A DNA stretch of 64,000 bases from Symbiodinium microadriaticum (GCA_001939145.1 LSRX01000078.1:187594-251593); one strand, 5' to 3'. Shown: positions 1-10,425, counted from the stretch's first letter. Numbers and translations are program-made. Notes: a model not told the origin generated them from the sequence alone.

Positions 1-41
1 GAGGGCACAGTGATGGGTCAGAGCTTTAGGACAAGAGCTAC

Positions 42-482
42 GGTTGATGATATAAATCCTGCATCACCCATAATAAGGAATATACTGAAAGCACATGGTC
101 AAGACTGGGCAAGGGAGCAGGCCAGTCCGAGTTGGGAGATTTGCAGGGATGAGGCATCCGACGAGAGTTTTTGGCACAGGGCGCCTGGTGTTGCAGAACA
201 TCCTCCTAGGGCCGAGATGGATTAAACGGGCAGCAAGTGACCTGGCCAATCATAGATCCAATCGCCGGCTGGCTTTCGTGTCGGAGATGACGCACAAACT
301 CCACCTCAGCCAAAATGTTACCGGATTCGACCTGACGGATTGGTCAAGAGAAAACTGAGCTCCTGGAGCATGACCACCGTCCGTCTGTCAAAATGAACCA
401 ACACCGTTTGTGGTATCTGATGAGCGCGCAATTAAGCACCTTAGTCCGACGTTAGGGTAATGCAGGATATAAATCATCACCC
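42..482. mobile_element. Q-type inverted-repeat pair around an ORF
   Basis: Inverted ends at about 44-69 and 455-482 (core GATGATATAAATCCTGCAT) enclose an 87-codon ORF. The same end sequence recurs at 6520 and 35115 (family Q). The pair could be a small element carrying the ORF or two solo ends that happen to flank it. Confidence 0.45.
95..358 (+). CDS. hypothetical ORF, 87 aa
   Basis: ATG at 95, stop TGA at 356. The product is basic with no Cys pattern I recognise; it ends ..NVTGFDLTDWSREN. It lies wholly between the two Q-type inverted ends. No splice sites are needed. It could be a single-exon gene, a passenger of the element, or a chance ORF. Confidence 0.4.
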   Translation: MVKTGQGSRPVRVGRFAGMRHPTRVFGTGRLVLQNILLGPRWIKRAASDLANHRSNRRLAFVSEMTHKLHLSQNVTGFDLTDWSREN

Positions 483-622
483 TACACCCTAAACCCTAAC
501 ACCCTAAACCCTAAAACCCTAAACCCCTAAACCCTAAACCCCTAAACCCTAAACCCCTAACCCTAAACCCTTAAACCCCTAAACCCTAAACCCTTAAACC
601 CCTAAACCCTAAACCCTAACCC
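478..622. repeat. interstitial CCCTAAA tract
   Basis: Degenerate CCCTAAA, CCCCTAAA and CCCTTAAA units on the + strand for about 145 bases, starting right at the right Q end. Nothing else is seen between 360 and 480. Confidence 0.9.
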
Positions 623-675
623 TGCAGGAGTTAGATCATCCACCGTAGGGGACTTGAAGGACTTGAGTTTGTTGA

Positions 676-970
676 GCAGACTTTGGGGTTTTGGGGTTTT
701 AGGGTTTTAGGGTTTGGGGTCCTTTGAAGGGTTCCTTTAAGGCATCTGTAGGGTTTTAGGGCTTTTAGGGTGTTTAGGATTTTGGGGTTTTAGGGTTTTA
801 GGGCTTCGGGGTTTTAGGGTTGAGGGTTTTAGGGTTTGAGGGGTTTTGGGGTTTTGGGGTTGTAGGGCTCTACGGTTTTAGGGCTTTAGGTGTTTAGGGA
901 GTTTAGGGTTTTATTGTTTTAGAGGTTTAGGGTTTTAGAGTTTAGGGTTTAGGGGTTTAGGGTTTAGGGT
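676..970. repeat. interstitial TTTAGGG tract, degenerate
   Basis: G-rich counterpart of the previous tract, about 300 bases of GGGTTTTAGGG-type units. The two tracts face each other (CCCTAAA then TTTAGGG) about 55 bases apart. No gene is seen from 360 to 1180. Confidence 0.85.
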
Positions 971-1180
971 TCAGGACTGGATTCTAAGGTATTTAGGCGA
1001 ATTAATGGCCTGCTGAGGTTAAAAGCAGAAGTTTTTAGAGTATTCCAGAGAGAAGGGTTTGGGGCTTCGGGAAGAAGGTTCGCGCGCAGGGTGCATCGGA
1101 AATCGGAAAGGGGCTTTTCCAAAAAGGATTCAGCGCCACAGGGAGATGGTTTAGGGATGGGAGCACGGTGATCAGGATGT

Positions 1181-1393
1181 ATGGAAAGGCCACACTTCGT
1201 TCACATCAGTTTGCTGTTTCCACTCTTTCAGAGGGTGTTTCTCAGTGTTCCTCTTGGTGAGGATTCCCTCAGCAGGGTTTGGATCATTCATTTAGCCGCC
1301 AAGCCTGCAGCCCTGAACCTGGAACCCGACAAACTTCCTCAATCTGGAATCCGAGCTCTAGAACCCGAAATGACAAGAGCAAGTCCCATATAG
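1181..1393 (+). CDS. candidate first exon or small ORF, 70 aa
   Basis: ATG at 1181; hydrophobic stretch ISLLFPLFQRVFLSVPL near the N terminus suggests a signal or anchor segment. A GTGAGG donor-like site follows codon 25. The C-terminal half runs into telomere-like text and may be intron. Confidence 0.35.
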   Translation: MERPHFVHISLLFPLFQRVFLSVPLGEDSLSRVWIIHLAAKPAALNLEPDKLPQSGIRALEPEMTRASPI

Positions 1394-1559
1394 GCTTTCA
1401 GGCGCAGGGTGGCTTCTTTGAAGGTGTTTGGCTTAGGGTCTAGGGTTTAGTGGTTTAGGGTTTAGGGTTACTTGGGGAAATGATTCCTTGCAGGACGGAG
1501 GACCCTTCGCCGAGTGACCCCGTGCACTCAAACACCTGAAGCTGAAGCCCTGATATCTA

Positions 1560-1649
1560 CCCATAGGCCCCTACGTAGTTCCTTTTTGGGATTACCTTAT
1601 AGGATTCTGAATATAAGCCATAAAAAGGAACTACTTAGGAGCCTATGGG
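1560..1649. mobile_element. hairpin element family A, copy 1
   Basis: Ends CCCATAGGCCCCTACGTAG and its inverse, about 30 paired bases, total 90 bases, TA on both sides. Other copies at 2395, 4879, 26449, 44991 and 51236. Confidence 0.85.
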
Positions 1650-1917
1650 TAGATAGATCCTACAGCTCCAAAATCCCAAACGTATACTTCGAAACCCTAG
1701 ACCCCTAAACTCTAGTTAAACCCTAAACCCTTGCATCTTAGACAACCCTGAACGCTAAACCCTACATCGTCACACCTTACACCCTGGCGAGGTCAACGCT
1801 TTGCTTGGTTCCGCTCGTGGTACCTGAGGCACGTGCGCTGCAATGAAATTAGGAGGAAAATAGGCATCTGAACGATTGACAACATCAGTCTTGTATAGTG
1901 CCTGATACAGGTATCGC

Positions 1918-2115
1918 TTGATATACACCAAACACCCTATTCTAGCAATTGAGGCCAAGGTCCCTCCTTTGAATTCCTATCTTTCGTCACGTCTATGTTC
2001 ACGTCCAGCACCCTGCAATCTTGGAGCAATGCCTACGTGTAGTGCAGAAATCAGCCATGTTTCATACGGTATTTGTAGGGCAAGCATAGGCATCATCCCA
2101 CCCCACATCCCCTAA
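1918..2115 (+). CDS. candidate exon or ORF, 65 aa
   Basis: Open frame ending at TAA 2113-2115, with varied codons and several Cys (SSRLCSRPAPCNL). It begins at a non-ATG codon. Function unknown. Could be a terminal exon. Confidence 0.35.
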   Translation: MIYTKHPILAIEAKVPPLNSYLSSRLCSRPAPCNLGAMPTCSAEISHVSYGICRASIGIIPPHIP

Positions 2116-2156
2116 TCCTTCCTTCAAACGAAACCTGACACCCCAAGACCTAAACC

Positions 2157-2205
2157 TAATGAACCTAAACCCTAAACCCTAAACCCCAAACCCTAAACCC
2201 TAAAA
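2157..2205. repeat. interstitial CCCTAAA tract
   Basis: Short telomere-like tract. Around it, 2116-2395 holds only degenerate telomere-like text. Confidence 0.8.
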
Positions 2206-2394
2206 CAGCCAGATAAGCCATATAAGCCAGGCCCGAACCCCTAAAACCTGGACCATCCTCCAGCCCCAGATCCTCAACCTTTCCCCTGATATCTACCAGG
2301 ACCCTCCAAGTACCCTCAAATAGGGGTATATGGTCCCAAATTAAAGGTATTTAGGGTCTAGTAGAGGGTAGATGGAGGGTCTAGGTATGTTTTA

Positions 2395-2485
2395 CCCATA
2401 CACCCCTAAGTAGTTCCTTTTTGGGATTACCTTATAGGATTCTAATATATAAACCACAAAAAAGCAACTACTTAGGGGCCTATGG
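2395..2485. mobile_element. hairpin element family A, copy 2
   Basis: Diverged copy; left end CCCATACACCCC, right end GGGGCCTATGG, same core AAGTAGTTCCTTTTTGGG. Confidence 0.8.
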
Positions 2486-2518
2486 TTTAACGATACTTCC
2501 TCGATCAAGCCCGATATT

Positions 2519-2701
2519 GTGGAAGATCTGAGTGGGGGGGTGAGGGAACCGATCTCGAGGACAACCACATGCACGTGTGCGTGCGCATGGCGGAGGATGA
2601 AAGGCCTGCAGCATGAGGGGCTGCTTGAAAGGTTCAGGGGCTTGGATTGGAAGGAATGTGGGCAGCGAAATCCCGCAGAGGGGATGGAAGGAGCGTTATA
2701 G
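2519..2701 (+). CDS. candidate ORF, 60 aa
   Basis: Open frame from a GTG-type codon to TAG 2699-2701. Charged C-terminal half (LLERFRGLDWKECGQRN) looks protein-like, but there is no independent support. From 2702 to 3780 I see telomere-like tracts (2980-3060), an N-type hairpin near 3059-3137 and a diverged G-type hairpin near 3430-3550, and no gene. Confidence 0.25.
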   Translation: MEDLSGGVREPISRTTTCTCACAWRRMKGLQHEGLLERFRGLDWKECGQRNPAEGMEGAL

Positions 2702-3827
2702 TAAACCGCATTAAATTAGAGGCAACATCTTGGAGAACCTTTGTGAACTGCTATGACTGCTATGCAGCTCAACCCTACGCCCCAAACCCTATCAACCCTA
2801 TAGAACACTCTAAACCTAAAGCCTAAAGCCAAATACCCACTATTAAGGACCATAAGGGCTCTATTAAGAGGCCATTGGGGTCCTGGTATGAAACCTTAAG
2901 GAAGACCCTAAATAGAGCCTATATTATAAAGGGGTAGCTGGCAGTTCAGTTCTAAGGCCCCGAGCAGCGCAACGCAAACCTAAACCCTAAACCCTACCTT
3001 AGGGTTTAGGGTTTTTAGGGTTTATGGTTTTTAGGGTTTGGGGTTTACCTTAATCCCAAATTAGCCTACCTTTTAAGGACTTACAGAAAGAAAGCATACT
3101 AAGGAGCCCTAAAACGGGTAGGTTCTTCAGGGTCCAGGTGCACCTAAACCCCAAAACTGTGGAGACCTCCAAGGCTTCTGGGTTGCCCCTTTTTTAGGCT
3201 TTGGTGCTTTGGGCATCTAGGGTTTATTTTACGGCTCGTAGGGTTTTCGAGTTTTGGGTTTTAGGGTTTATTCTAGGACTCTTAGGGTTTTCGAGTTTAG
3301 GGTCTTAGGGTTTGGGGTTTAGGACCAGAGATGTGAGGGTTTGGGATTTGCTATGGCGGCCGCCGGGCTGCTTAAAACAAGGGTTCCTTTGAAGGGATCT
3401 AGGGGTTCGATTCGGGTGTTATTGTATCGGGAGGGGCCTCAATAATTGGCATATAGGCTTTTATTTTTTTTGTGGGGGTATGTTGAGTCTATAGTTATAA
3501 TAAGGAACCCCCCTCAAATAATATGAGTATTTTTTTCATTTAGGCCCTTACTACGCCTTAGGACTGTGGTGTTCTAAGTTTCTAGTGTTTATTCCAAGCC
3601 TCTAGGCTGTTCGAGTTTAGGGTTGTAGGGTTTGGCGTTTAGGGGTCGGGTAGGGTTTAGGGCCGTAAGGAGGCAATGTGCCATAAAAAACATTGAACAC
3701 CGTTGTTCACTGCACTTATATAACCCCAAACAATCTACGCCTACGTTTCGTTGTCTAGTCTCCAGTAAGCATCTATGCATCTAGTCAAGAAGGTTGCGGA
3801 GGCTATATGCGGCTATGGATATTTGAG

Positions 3828-4010
3828 GCTTTTGGGAAAGGCTGCGAGATCGGACACGGGTTCTCAACAACTTCATTGGCGGAAAGTGGACGACGACGAC
3901 GATGACCAGACGAGATTTGACTTACGACTGCAAGATTCTTGCTAAGAGTATCATTCAGGCCACCAACCTTCATTGGGAGAGCGCTTTTTCTCACAAACTG
4001 GTGCCTCACA
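3828..4010 (+). CDS. candidate exon
   Basis: Open from a TGA at 3824; protein-like text (LNNFIGGKWTTTTMTRRD, then YDCKILAKSIIQATNLHWE). The frame continues into a CA microsatellite (4015-4060), so the 3' limit is uncertain. Family unknown. Confidence 0.4.
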
Positions 4011-4143
4011 CTCTCACACGCGCACACACAACTACGCGTGTACACACACACACGCATGACGCATGTGAAATAAACCCATCAGAGACCCCAGACTCCCTAG
4101 GCGAACCCTTGCCGGAACCCTCGAACCCCCCAACAAAAAATTC

Positions 4144-4260
4144 ACGGTGACCCTGAATACCCTGGAGGCCGCGGGCTGTCGCGTTGCGCACCAGCCTCGA
4201 GCGGTGTGGCAAGATGTCCGTTGCCAGGGCCCCGATTCAAGGCTCAGAATTGTCAGGGCC
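4144..4260 (+). CDS. candidate exon
   Basis: High-quality open frame with text TLEAAGCRVAHQPRAVWQDV. Upstream partner of the exon at 4340 by order; splice phases not resolved. Confidence 0.45.
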
Positions 4261-4339
4261 CCCAAACCCCAAACCCAAAACCCCAACCCCTAAGCCCTAA
4301 ACCCTAAACCCTAAACCCCAACCTCTTATCCGGCTGTAG

Positions 4340-4391
4340 CCGAAACCCAGGCGGCCCTGAATGCTCAGAAGACCAACGTCGGGTATACAAG
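4340..4391 (+). CDS. candidate internal exon with GT donor
   Basis: Acceptor GCTGTAG, 52 bases of open frame (ETQAALNAQKTNVGYT), donor AAG|GTGAGA. One of the cleaner exon signals here. 4392-4878 has (TATG)n then (TA)n at 4637-4700 and nothing else firm. Confidence 0.55.
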
Positions 4392-4878
4392 GTGAGATTT
4401 GTATCGTCAGGGGGGGGGGGGGAGACGGTGCTGTAGACGCTCCACTAAGGAAGCTCGAGGTTCACAGGAAAAAGGAAGCTGGAGGTTGACCCCAGGATTG
4501 GTACGAGCCCTAAGGGAAAGTCAAGATGCTTCCTATGTGGCGTTGCACAAATCCCGAACCTGAAGCTCGAAGCCCTCCGGCGACATGATATTGTGTATAG
4601 AAAATGATATATTCTATGATCTATTATACAATATTATGTATGTATGTATGTATGTATGTATGTATGTATGTATGTGTATATATATATATATATATATATA
4701 AGCCGTCTGAGCATAAACATTCCCCCTGAAAAAATTCCCCCTGAAGAATTCAGATTCATGACGGCCCAAAAGGAGCAGGGCTTTGGGGAACATCGGATAG
4801 CTCCTCGCGAATGACAGTGGGACCCTCCATGCGGTAGCTTCATGGCCTCATCACGGCAGCTTATCTTGCTTGCAAATA

Positions 4879-4978
4879 CCCATAGGCTCCCAAGTAGTTC
4901 CTTTTTGTGGTTTATATGTAGAATCCCTTAGAATCCTGACAGGTAATCCCAAAAAGGAACTACTACGGAGCCTATGGG
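4879..4978. mobile_element. hairpin element family A, copy 3
   Basis: Ends CCCATAGGCTCC and GGAGCCTATGGG with TA flanks. Confidence 0.85.
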
Positions 4979-5153
4979 TAACCAGTGAAAGTCCCCTCGA
5001 ACTGCACATCACACTCCCCACACCCTAAAATCACAGCCCCCGGGCTGTCTGCCGCTCAAAGACCGTAACCATATAGCTCTAAAGTTCAAATTCAATGGAT
5101 CCAGGTTCTTCGCACGTTGCAGGCTTCAGACAAGAAATGCTCTCCACAGAAGC

Positions 5154-5378
5154 TTGAATGCTAACCAGATGCATGCACAAGGGCAGGTGGCTAAACAACG
5201 GACGGCCCAACCAACAAACTCATTAGCAGCTTCGCACACTGAGTACCCGGAATCCGTCGTGTTCACGCTCGCTTCGACGAGAGCAAGATACGCCGTACAC
5301 CCTGAACCTGAAGCAACGTTTGACTCTCCGAGAGGCTGTAGGACTCTAGGAAGTCAGCCCAACCAGCTGCCATGGTGA
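5154..5378 (+). CDS. candidate exon, 74 aa frame
   Basis: Open frame (MNANQMHAQGQVAKQRTAQP at its start) with even codon use. No splice site chosen. Overlaps the start of the next candidate in another frame. Confidence 0.35.
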   Translation: MNANQMHAQGQVAKQRTAQPTNSLAASHTEYPESVVFTLASTRARYAVHPEPEATFDSPRGCRTLGSQPNQLPW

Positions 5379-5464
5379 ATGCGGAGGAGGTCGAGGAGCA
5401 GGCTTGGGCCAATAGTCCACCTACAGCTGAAGCCCCCGTACCTTCTAGTGCTCCTCTAATATAA
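5372..5464 (+). CDS. candidate first exon, acidic
   Basis: ATG within CCATGG; reads MVNAEEVEEQAWANSPPTAE then Pro/Ser-rich to TAA. A possible GC donor (CAG|GCTTGG) follows codon 10. Confidence 0.4.
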   Translation: MVNAEEVEEQAWANSPPTAEAPVPSSAPLI

Positions 5465-5785
5465 GGGTTCTAAAGGTTTTTGTTACAAGCTGCGTGCAAT
5501 AGGTTGCTATTTTTTATAGCAACCAGTAGAGGTTTCACAGGGCTACGAAGTGGCTTCCTGAGTCCTGAGTCCTCTGAGGTTCATCTGGGGCCTGCGGAAC
5601 AGTAACCCAAGCTGGGCTTCTAGTGCGGTGCTTCGGGTGTGCTGTCAGTCAGGGTTCTGGATTTCCGGCTTGATCTCTGGAACGAGGGTCTTGGGTCTAG
5701 TCTTTTGCTTTTGGCATGAGGGCTGCTGGCTTAGGATGCAGCACCCAGGCTGAGTTTCGCAGGTCTGGGATTCTAGGGCTGCAAG

Positions 5786-5846
5786 GCTTATAAATCTCCC
5801 ATGGACCCGCGATTCTTTCTTCCGCCCCCCGGCATCGCTCTGTGAG
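5786..5846 (+). CDS. candidate exon
   Basis: Acceptor TGCAAG, frame LINLPWTRDSFFRPPASLCE, donor GAG|GTAGAT. 5465-5785 and 5850-6380 hold telomere-like text and no firm gene. Confidence 0.4.
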
Positions 5847-6381
5847 GTAGATCCCATGACTTTAAGGGTTGAGAGCAGGAAGTTTGGAGACGTTTAGGTT
5901 GAGGCCAGCGGCTCGCCTTCGTGCCCAGTACAAGGGCACTCAGCCTATACAAGGATTCGGCATGACTGAATAGTCTTACTACTTGTTGAATCCCCGATAC
6001 TAGACTCCCCAAACCCCTAAACCCTGAACCCTAAACCCTACAGGGGTCCCAAACCCCTAAATCCTGAACCCCCAACCTTAAAAGGTCGTAGGATTCTAGA
6101 CCTGCTGGGCTTCCCAGAAGAAGGCTTTCAGGCTTAGGGCTTTGGGTTGGTCATGGAACCTTTGAGCTGAACAAGCTTCATGGTGGCGAGTGTAGGCCTT
6201 TTAGGACTCATGGGCTTCTACTGTTCAGTGTTTAGGGATCCAGTGTTTAGGAACTTTAGTGCCATACTGCTTGAAGGCTCTTTGCAGTCATGTGATAAGT
6301 TATCCGTAAACCCTTCAATCTGCCTGGATCCTTTTGCGTTTCGCCTGGTCGCTTCGTCTTGGATCTTGGCCATGTTGCGCA

Positions 6382-6492
6382 CCCAGAGACTCCAACACCC
6401 CTTAATTAAGGAATATACCTTAAGAGTTATACTAGGAACCCTAGTAAGATTTAAGGTGTATTCCTTAATTGAGGGGTTTTGGTGTCTCTGGG
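6382..6492. mobile_element. hairpin element family B, copy 1
   Basis: Ends CCCAGAGACTCCAACACCCC and inverse, inner arms CTTAATTAAGGAAT. Other copies at 7913, 8072 and 63659. Confidence 0.85.
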
Positions 6493-6519
6493 GAGGGAGG
6501 GGGGGCCGGTTGGAACAAC

Positions 6520-6637
6520 TTCTGGTGATGATATAAATTCCTGCATCATCTTAAGGACCCTGAGCTGTGGGAATTATTATGGTATATTCCTTATGATGGA
6601 TCATGCAAGGTTTATACCATCAACCGTAGTAACGTCC
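6520..6637. mobile_element. hairpin element family Q, full copy
   Basis: Left end GGTGATGATATAAATTCCTG, right end inverse with ACCATCAAC; internal inverted GGTATATTCCTTA. The AT-rich stretch 6880-6980 (ATACTATAA repeats) follows. No gene is seen up to 7250. Confidence 0.7.
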
Positions 6638-7256
6638 TTCTAGTCAATGGCAAAAACTCGACAGCAACAAGCTCACCGCAAGACCCCAATCCGCCGCTGT
6701 GTTAGAGAATCTGTACATTCGCCAGCAATCGGTTACGTTAGAGCATACTAGAATGAGCTTAAACTTAGATAGCCATGGCAGAACTTTAAACTGTTTGTGC
6801 CTGTGTATTATCTTAAAAAGTTTATTTTTTTTTTTGCCTGGTTGTCGCCTGGTTGTTGAAGAAGAGAGTAAACTGCCATAATATACTATAACACACTATA
6901 ATCTATAAGTATAGTATACCAAAATATACTGCAATATACTATAACATACAAAAAACAATGATATAGTACAATATACTACATGACAAGAGCATGCCAGGTC
7001 CTTGCTTACCTTACCAAGACCTTAAGGCGAACAACTCAACCCCCCCCTTGTGTGTGTGAGCCCTCAAAGCTAAAGCTTAAAACTCTAGCCCAAGCCCCGA
7101 CACAGCACAACTTAAGAACGCTAGAAATGAAGCAAGCCCGCAAAGATGTCTATCCCGCGTTAAACATCGATAAGACGGAGACCCTAAAAGGAGCCCCTAA
7201 ACCCTAACTAAAACCCTACAGCCCTAAACCCCAAAAGAGACAGAGAGTCCTTCCAG

Positions 7257-7277
7257 GCTCCGCCCAGCAGCGACTCG
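7257..7277 (+). CDS. possible micro-exon
   Basis: Acceptor CTTCCAG, 21 bases (APPSSDS), donor TCG|GTGAGC. Both sites are good but the exon is so short that this is weak. Confidence 0.3.
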
Positions 7278-7414
7278 GTGAGCTCTCGCCCGGCGCCCTG
7301 GAGCTATGTTTGTTTTTTTGTTGGGGCGGGTTGTTGTCCCCTGAACTTATCGCCACTGAACTTGTTTGACGCCTAATTCAAACCTCTATCGCGCATGGTT
7401 TGGGCTGACTACAG

Positions 7415-8206
7415 GGCCTCGATTTCGGGCACTTTTTGGGTGGCTACTCCCACTGCGAGAGATCCGTCGCTGGGGACATAGAGGTCTACATGGGCAAACG
7501 CTGCAGATGCCAAGTCGAGGCTTGCCGAAAGCAGAGACTATCGGAGATGAAACCCCACTTTTCCAATGAGGGTCCAAGTGGAATTATACACTGCCACCAT
7601 ACTAACCTACATTACTGCACACGACGCGCAGGGATGCAGGGGGTGCCACTCACCCGCAGATGCTTTTTTGGGCAGCTACACAGCTACACTCTTCTCTACA
7701 TCCCTGTGTCTTCGGAAGAGGTGCAAGCCGGCGTCGCAGAAGACGTGGGGGTTTCCGAGAATAGGGGACCCTAATATAGTACCCTATAGATAGTCGGATC
7801 CTCATCATAAGGACCCCAAAACAAGGGACCCTAATTTTCGGAAAGTCCCACATGCAACCAAGTCCGAGCGAAAGGGTCCTCCAGATCATGGCAGCGGAAG
7901 AGCAAGGATTGACTCAGAGACTCCAATAACCCCTTAATTAAGGAAAATTACCTAAGATCTTAGTAGGCTTCCTATTATAAGTTATAAGTTTAAGGTCTAT
8001 TCCTTAGTTAAGGGGTTTTGGAGTCTCTGGGGACCGCTTAGGAAGCCGAAGAGCTGCAGCTTGACAAGGAACCCAGAGACTCCAAAACCCCTTAGTTAAG
8101 GAATAGACCTTAGATGATAATAGGAACCCGAATAAGATTTTGGGTATATTCCTTCATTCAGGGGTTTTGGAGTCTCTGGGAAGATGTCTTCGCCTTCGCT
8201 GCCTAA
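7415..8206 (+). CDS. gene with three hairpin insertions (exonic segments 7415-7746, 7854-7912, about 8042-8071, 8183-8206)
   Basis: After acceptor CTACAG, frame GLDFGHFLGGYSHCERSVAG runs 110 codons and is rich in Cys and His. Element C1 (7747-7849) interrupts it; deleting it with one ACGT/ACAT copy continues in frame as DVQPSPSERVLQIMAAEEQG. Element B2 (7913-8031) follows; across it the frame holds but meets one TAG (8039-8041). Then EAEELQLDKE, element B3 (8072-8180, flanked by AA), and removal continues in frame as DVFAFAA followed by TAA at 8204. Function unknown. The TAG and lack of GT-AG ends mean it could be a pseudogene; frame agreement across C1 and B3 argues against that. Confidence 0.5.
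7747..7849. mobile_element. hairpin element family C, copy 1 (inside coding frame)
   Basis: Ends GGGGGTTTCCGAGAATAGGG and inverse; flanks ACGT (7743-7746) and ACAT (7850-7853). Removal with one flank keeps the frame. Confidence 0.85.
7913..8031. mobile_element. hairpin element family B, copy 2
   Basis: Ends CTCAGAGACTCC and GGAGTCTCTGGG; GA on both sides (7911-7912, 8032-8033). Confidence 0.85.
8072..8180. mobile_element. hairpin element family B, copy 3 (inside coding frame)
   Basis: Perfect ends CCCAGAGACTCCAAAACCCC and inverse; AA on both sides (8070-8071, 8181-8182). Removal with one AA keeps the frame to a TAA stop. Confidence 0.9.
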
Positions 8207-8520
8207 ACCCTCAATCTGCGCCTCCTAAATTCCTGCAGTTTCACAGCGTTGTATATCAGTGCCTAAAGCCTAACTAGGCGCATGGCCCTCGAACGCTGAG
8301 CACGGAATCCAAATAGTAATTATAAGGCAGCGCAGCAGGCACATCACCATCACCGTAAACGCCTTCAAAGCCCCACAGATTCCAGTCAAGAACCACTGGA
8401 CTCAATCACTGGACCCTTACAGCCCTGAAGCTCCACCCCTCAAACTCCTAACCCTCTAAACCTGAAAGCCCTCGACCCAAAAGGCCCCCAGAAGTGGCAC
8501 TGTCTTGGTCCTGGTGTGAG

Positions 8521-8581
8521 ATGCTACTGCTCTTCCTGATGGTGGTGGTTGGGGTGGCGGCTCCGTTGTGTACCTGTAGAG
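8521..8581 (+). CDS. candidate signal-peptide exon
   Basis: ATG then MLLLFLMVVVGVAAPLCTC, a typical secretory leader, ending at donor GAG|GTAGGC. It fits exon 1 of a secreted protein; downstream exons not identified. 8590-9090 is mostly telomere-like text. Confidence 0.5.
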
Positions 8582-9146
8582 GTAGGCTTCAATCGGACGC
8601 CATCACACTAAGAAAAAAGTCAGGAAGCTCTGCAACCACCCTATAAACCCTAAACCCTAAGCCCCTAAACCTTGGAACCTAACGAGGCCTTCCGCCACAG
8701 CTCAATCGACTTCCAGCTGATAAGCTGGTGAAGGCAGGCTCGTCTTGGTTGAAGGATATAGGTTTAGGGCTTTATGGTTTAAGGTTCTGGGGATCTGGGG
8801 ATGGAGGGCTTAGGTATTTAGAGTTTAAGGTTTTGGGATTTGGGATTTGGGGCTTTCGAGTTCAGAAAGTCCTGGGGTTCTGTCGGATTTTCGGAGCCTT
8901 TGTCGGACATGTTCGGTCTGGGGCTGTAGGTATCTCATGTGGGCCTTGCATCTTTAAAGTCGAATTTGTGCTACGGAGACAACCGTGCAGGCTTCTACGT
9001 CTGGACACCTGAGCACCGAATTCTTCTACACTTCTGACTGTAGCCTGAAAAGACACCATCGGTGGGAAAGGGGTAAAGGGTGTTCCGCCGAAATGTTTTT
9101 CGCAGGGTCTCATTGCAGCGCTTCTAGCAAGACTACAAGGTTAAAT

Positions 9147-9262
9147 GCGCTGTAGCTAGCAACCCTAAACCCTAAACTCCTAAACCCCTAAACCTCCTAA
9201 ACCCCTAAACCCCCCAAAACCCTAAACCCCTAAACCCCCCAAACCCCCTAAACCCTAAACCA
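9147..9262. repeat. interstitial CCCTAAA tract, degenerate
   Basis: CCCCTAAAC and CCCCCCAAAC variants for about 115 bases. Confidence 0.85.
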
Positions 9263-9373
9263 CCTTAGATAGAAAGCGCCAGATGCATGGACCCGAAAAG
9301 CCCCCAGCCTGACACTTCGCGAGCCCTATAACTGTATCAACTCTCACCCTTGAAGCTGTCCTTTAACCCCAAC

Positions 9374-9456
9374 CTTAGACCCCCAAAAACCTACCTTTTT
9401 GAGGACTTATAAAAAGAGATCATAAGAAGGAGCCCTCAAAAAGGTAGGTTCTTTAG
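9374..9456. mobile_element. hairpin element family N
   Basis: AAACCTACCTTTTTGAGG and inverse ends. Related hairpins near 3059-3137 and 60005-60055. Confidence 0.65.
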
Positions 9457-9570
9457 GGTACAGGAAATTAAGAATAGCCCACCTTTACAGGGCTCCTTAT
9501 TATGATGAGCCCTCAAATAAGCCATGAACCCCATAGAATCCTGCCGAACCAACGCACCCGCTGTCGCCAG

Positions 9571-9693
9571 GTGCATGAGGCTCTGGGCACTCTGAAGGAA
9601 GCCGGTCTTACCGATGTCAAGGACGACCCAGGGGCGGCAGAAAGTCAGAAACCGCGTTGTGAGCATTTGTTGCGTTCCTCTCCAGTAGCTTAA
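9571..9693 (+). CDS. candidate terminal exon
   Basis: Acceptor GTCGCCAG; frame VHEALGTLKEAGLTDVKDDP to TAA. A GC donor (GCAGAAAGT) inside would end it earlier. Good codon mix. Confidence 0.45.
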   Translation: MHEALGTLKEAGLTDVKDDPGAAESQKPRCEHLLRSSPVA

Positions 9694-9953
9694 AGGGGTC
9701 TTTGGTAGTTGAAGAGTTGAACCTCCCTAAACGGGCGAAGCTACTCCTTGTCAACTTTCGTCAGCACGCCAAGCAAAATCGCTGCAAGAGTTGTTCATGC
9801 CGGTTACAATGACGAACAACACCCTGAAGCCTGAATGCCCTTGCGAAGATGTGTCTTTGCAAATGAAGTTAAGGGGCGTTGCTGTCCCCATACCAAGGAT
9901 CCGAATATGTAGGGTCTGTATTAGGGTCACCTGTTTTTTCTGAAAACTCCCAG

Positions 9954-10058
9954 ACCAAGTCCTGTGGGGAGGACTTGGCAGCGCTGTCGGAATGTGCCGC
10001 CTGCTTGGAAAGACGTCAACACCCCTCGCGAGGTGATTCAATATTCAACTCAAAGCAG
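9954..10058 (+). CDS. candidate exon, Cys-containing
   Basis: Acceptor CTCCCAG; frame TKSCGEDLAALSECAACLER, open to 10076. Cys spacing suggests an extracellular segment. Confidence 0.45.
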
Positions 10059-10281
10059 GGGTTGCCTAAACCGTAGACCCTGAACCTGAATTCCACACGT
10101 CCTGAACCCCCTATAAGCCCCCAGTTGAAGGGTTTGGAAGGAGCACCTGGACCCTAAGAGACCTAGCTCCTTAGGGCTCCTTCATTCATTTTCCGCATTT
10201 TGGTCCTTAAAAAATTAGGTAACTTGTTTGGGCTTAGGACAGGGCCTGGAGTATCTTGGAGTTTGAGGTTGGAGCCCTTGG

Positions 10282-10425
10282 GTCCCTAAACCCTAAACAC
10301 CTAAACACCTAAACCCCTAAACCCCTAAACCCCTAACCCCTAAACCCCTACACCCTAAACCCCCAAACCCCTAAACCCTAAACCCCCAAACCCCTAAACC
10401 CCTAAACCCTAAACCCTAGCCCTTA
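10282..10425. repeat. interstitial CCCTAAA tract
   Basis: About 145 bases of CCCCTAAAC units. Confidence 0.9.

Noticed and set aside
478-970. Tract as a true chromosome end
   Set aside because: Degenerate, in both orientations, and followed by 63 kb of sequence with many similar tracts; interstitial.
1560-1649. Family A copy 1 as an in-frame insertion
   Set aside because: Removing it with one TA copy gives a stop at once; the flanking text is not clearly coding.
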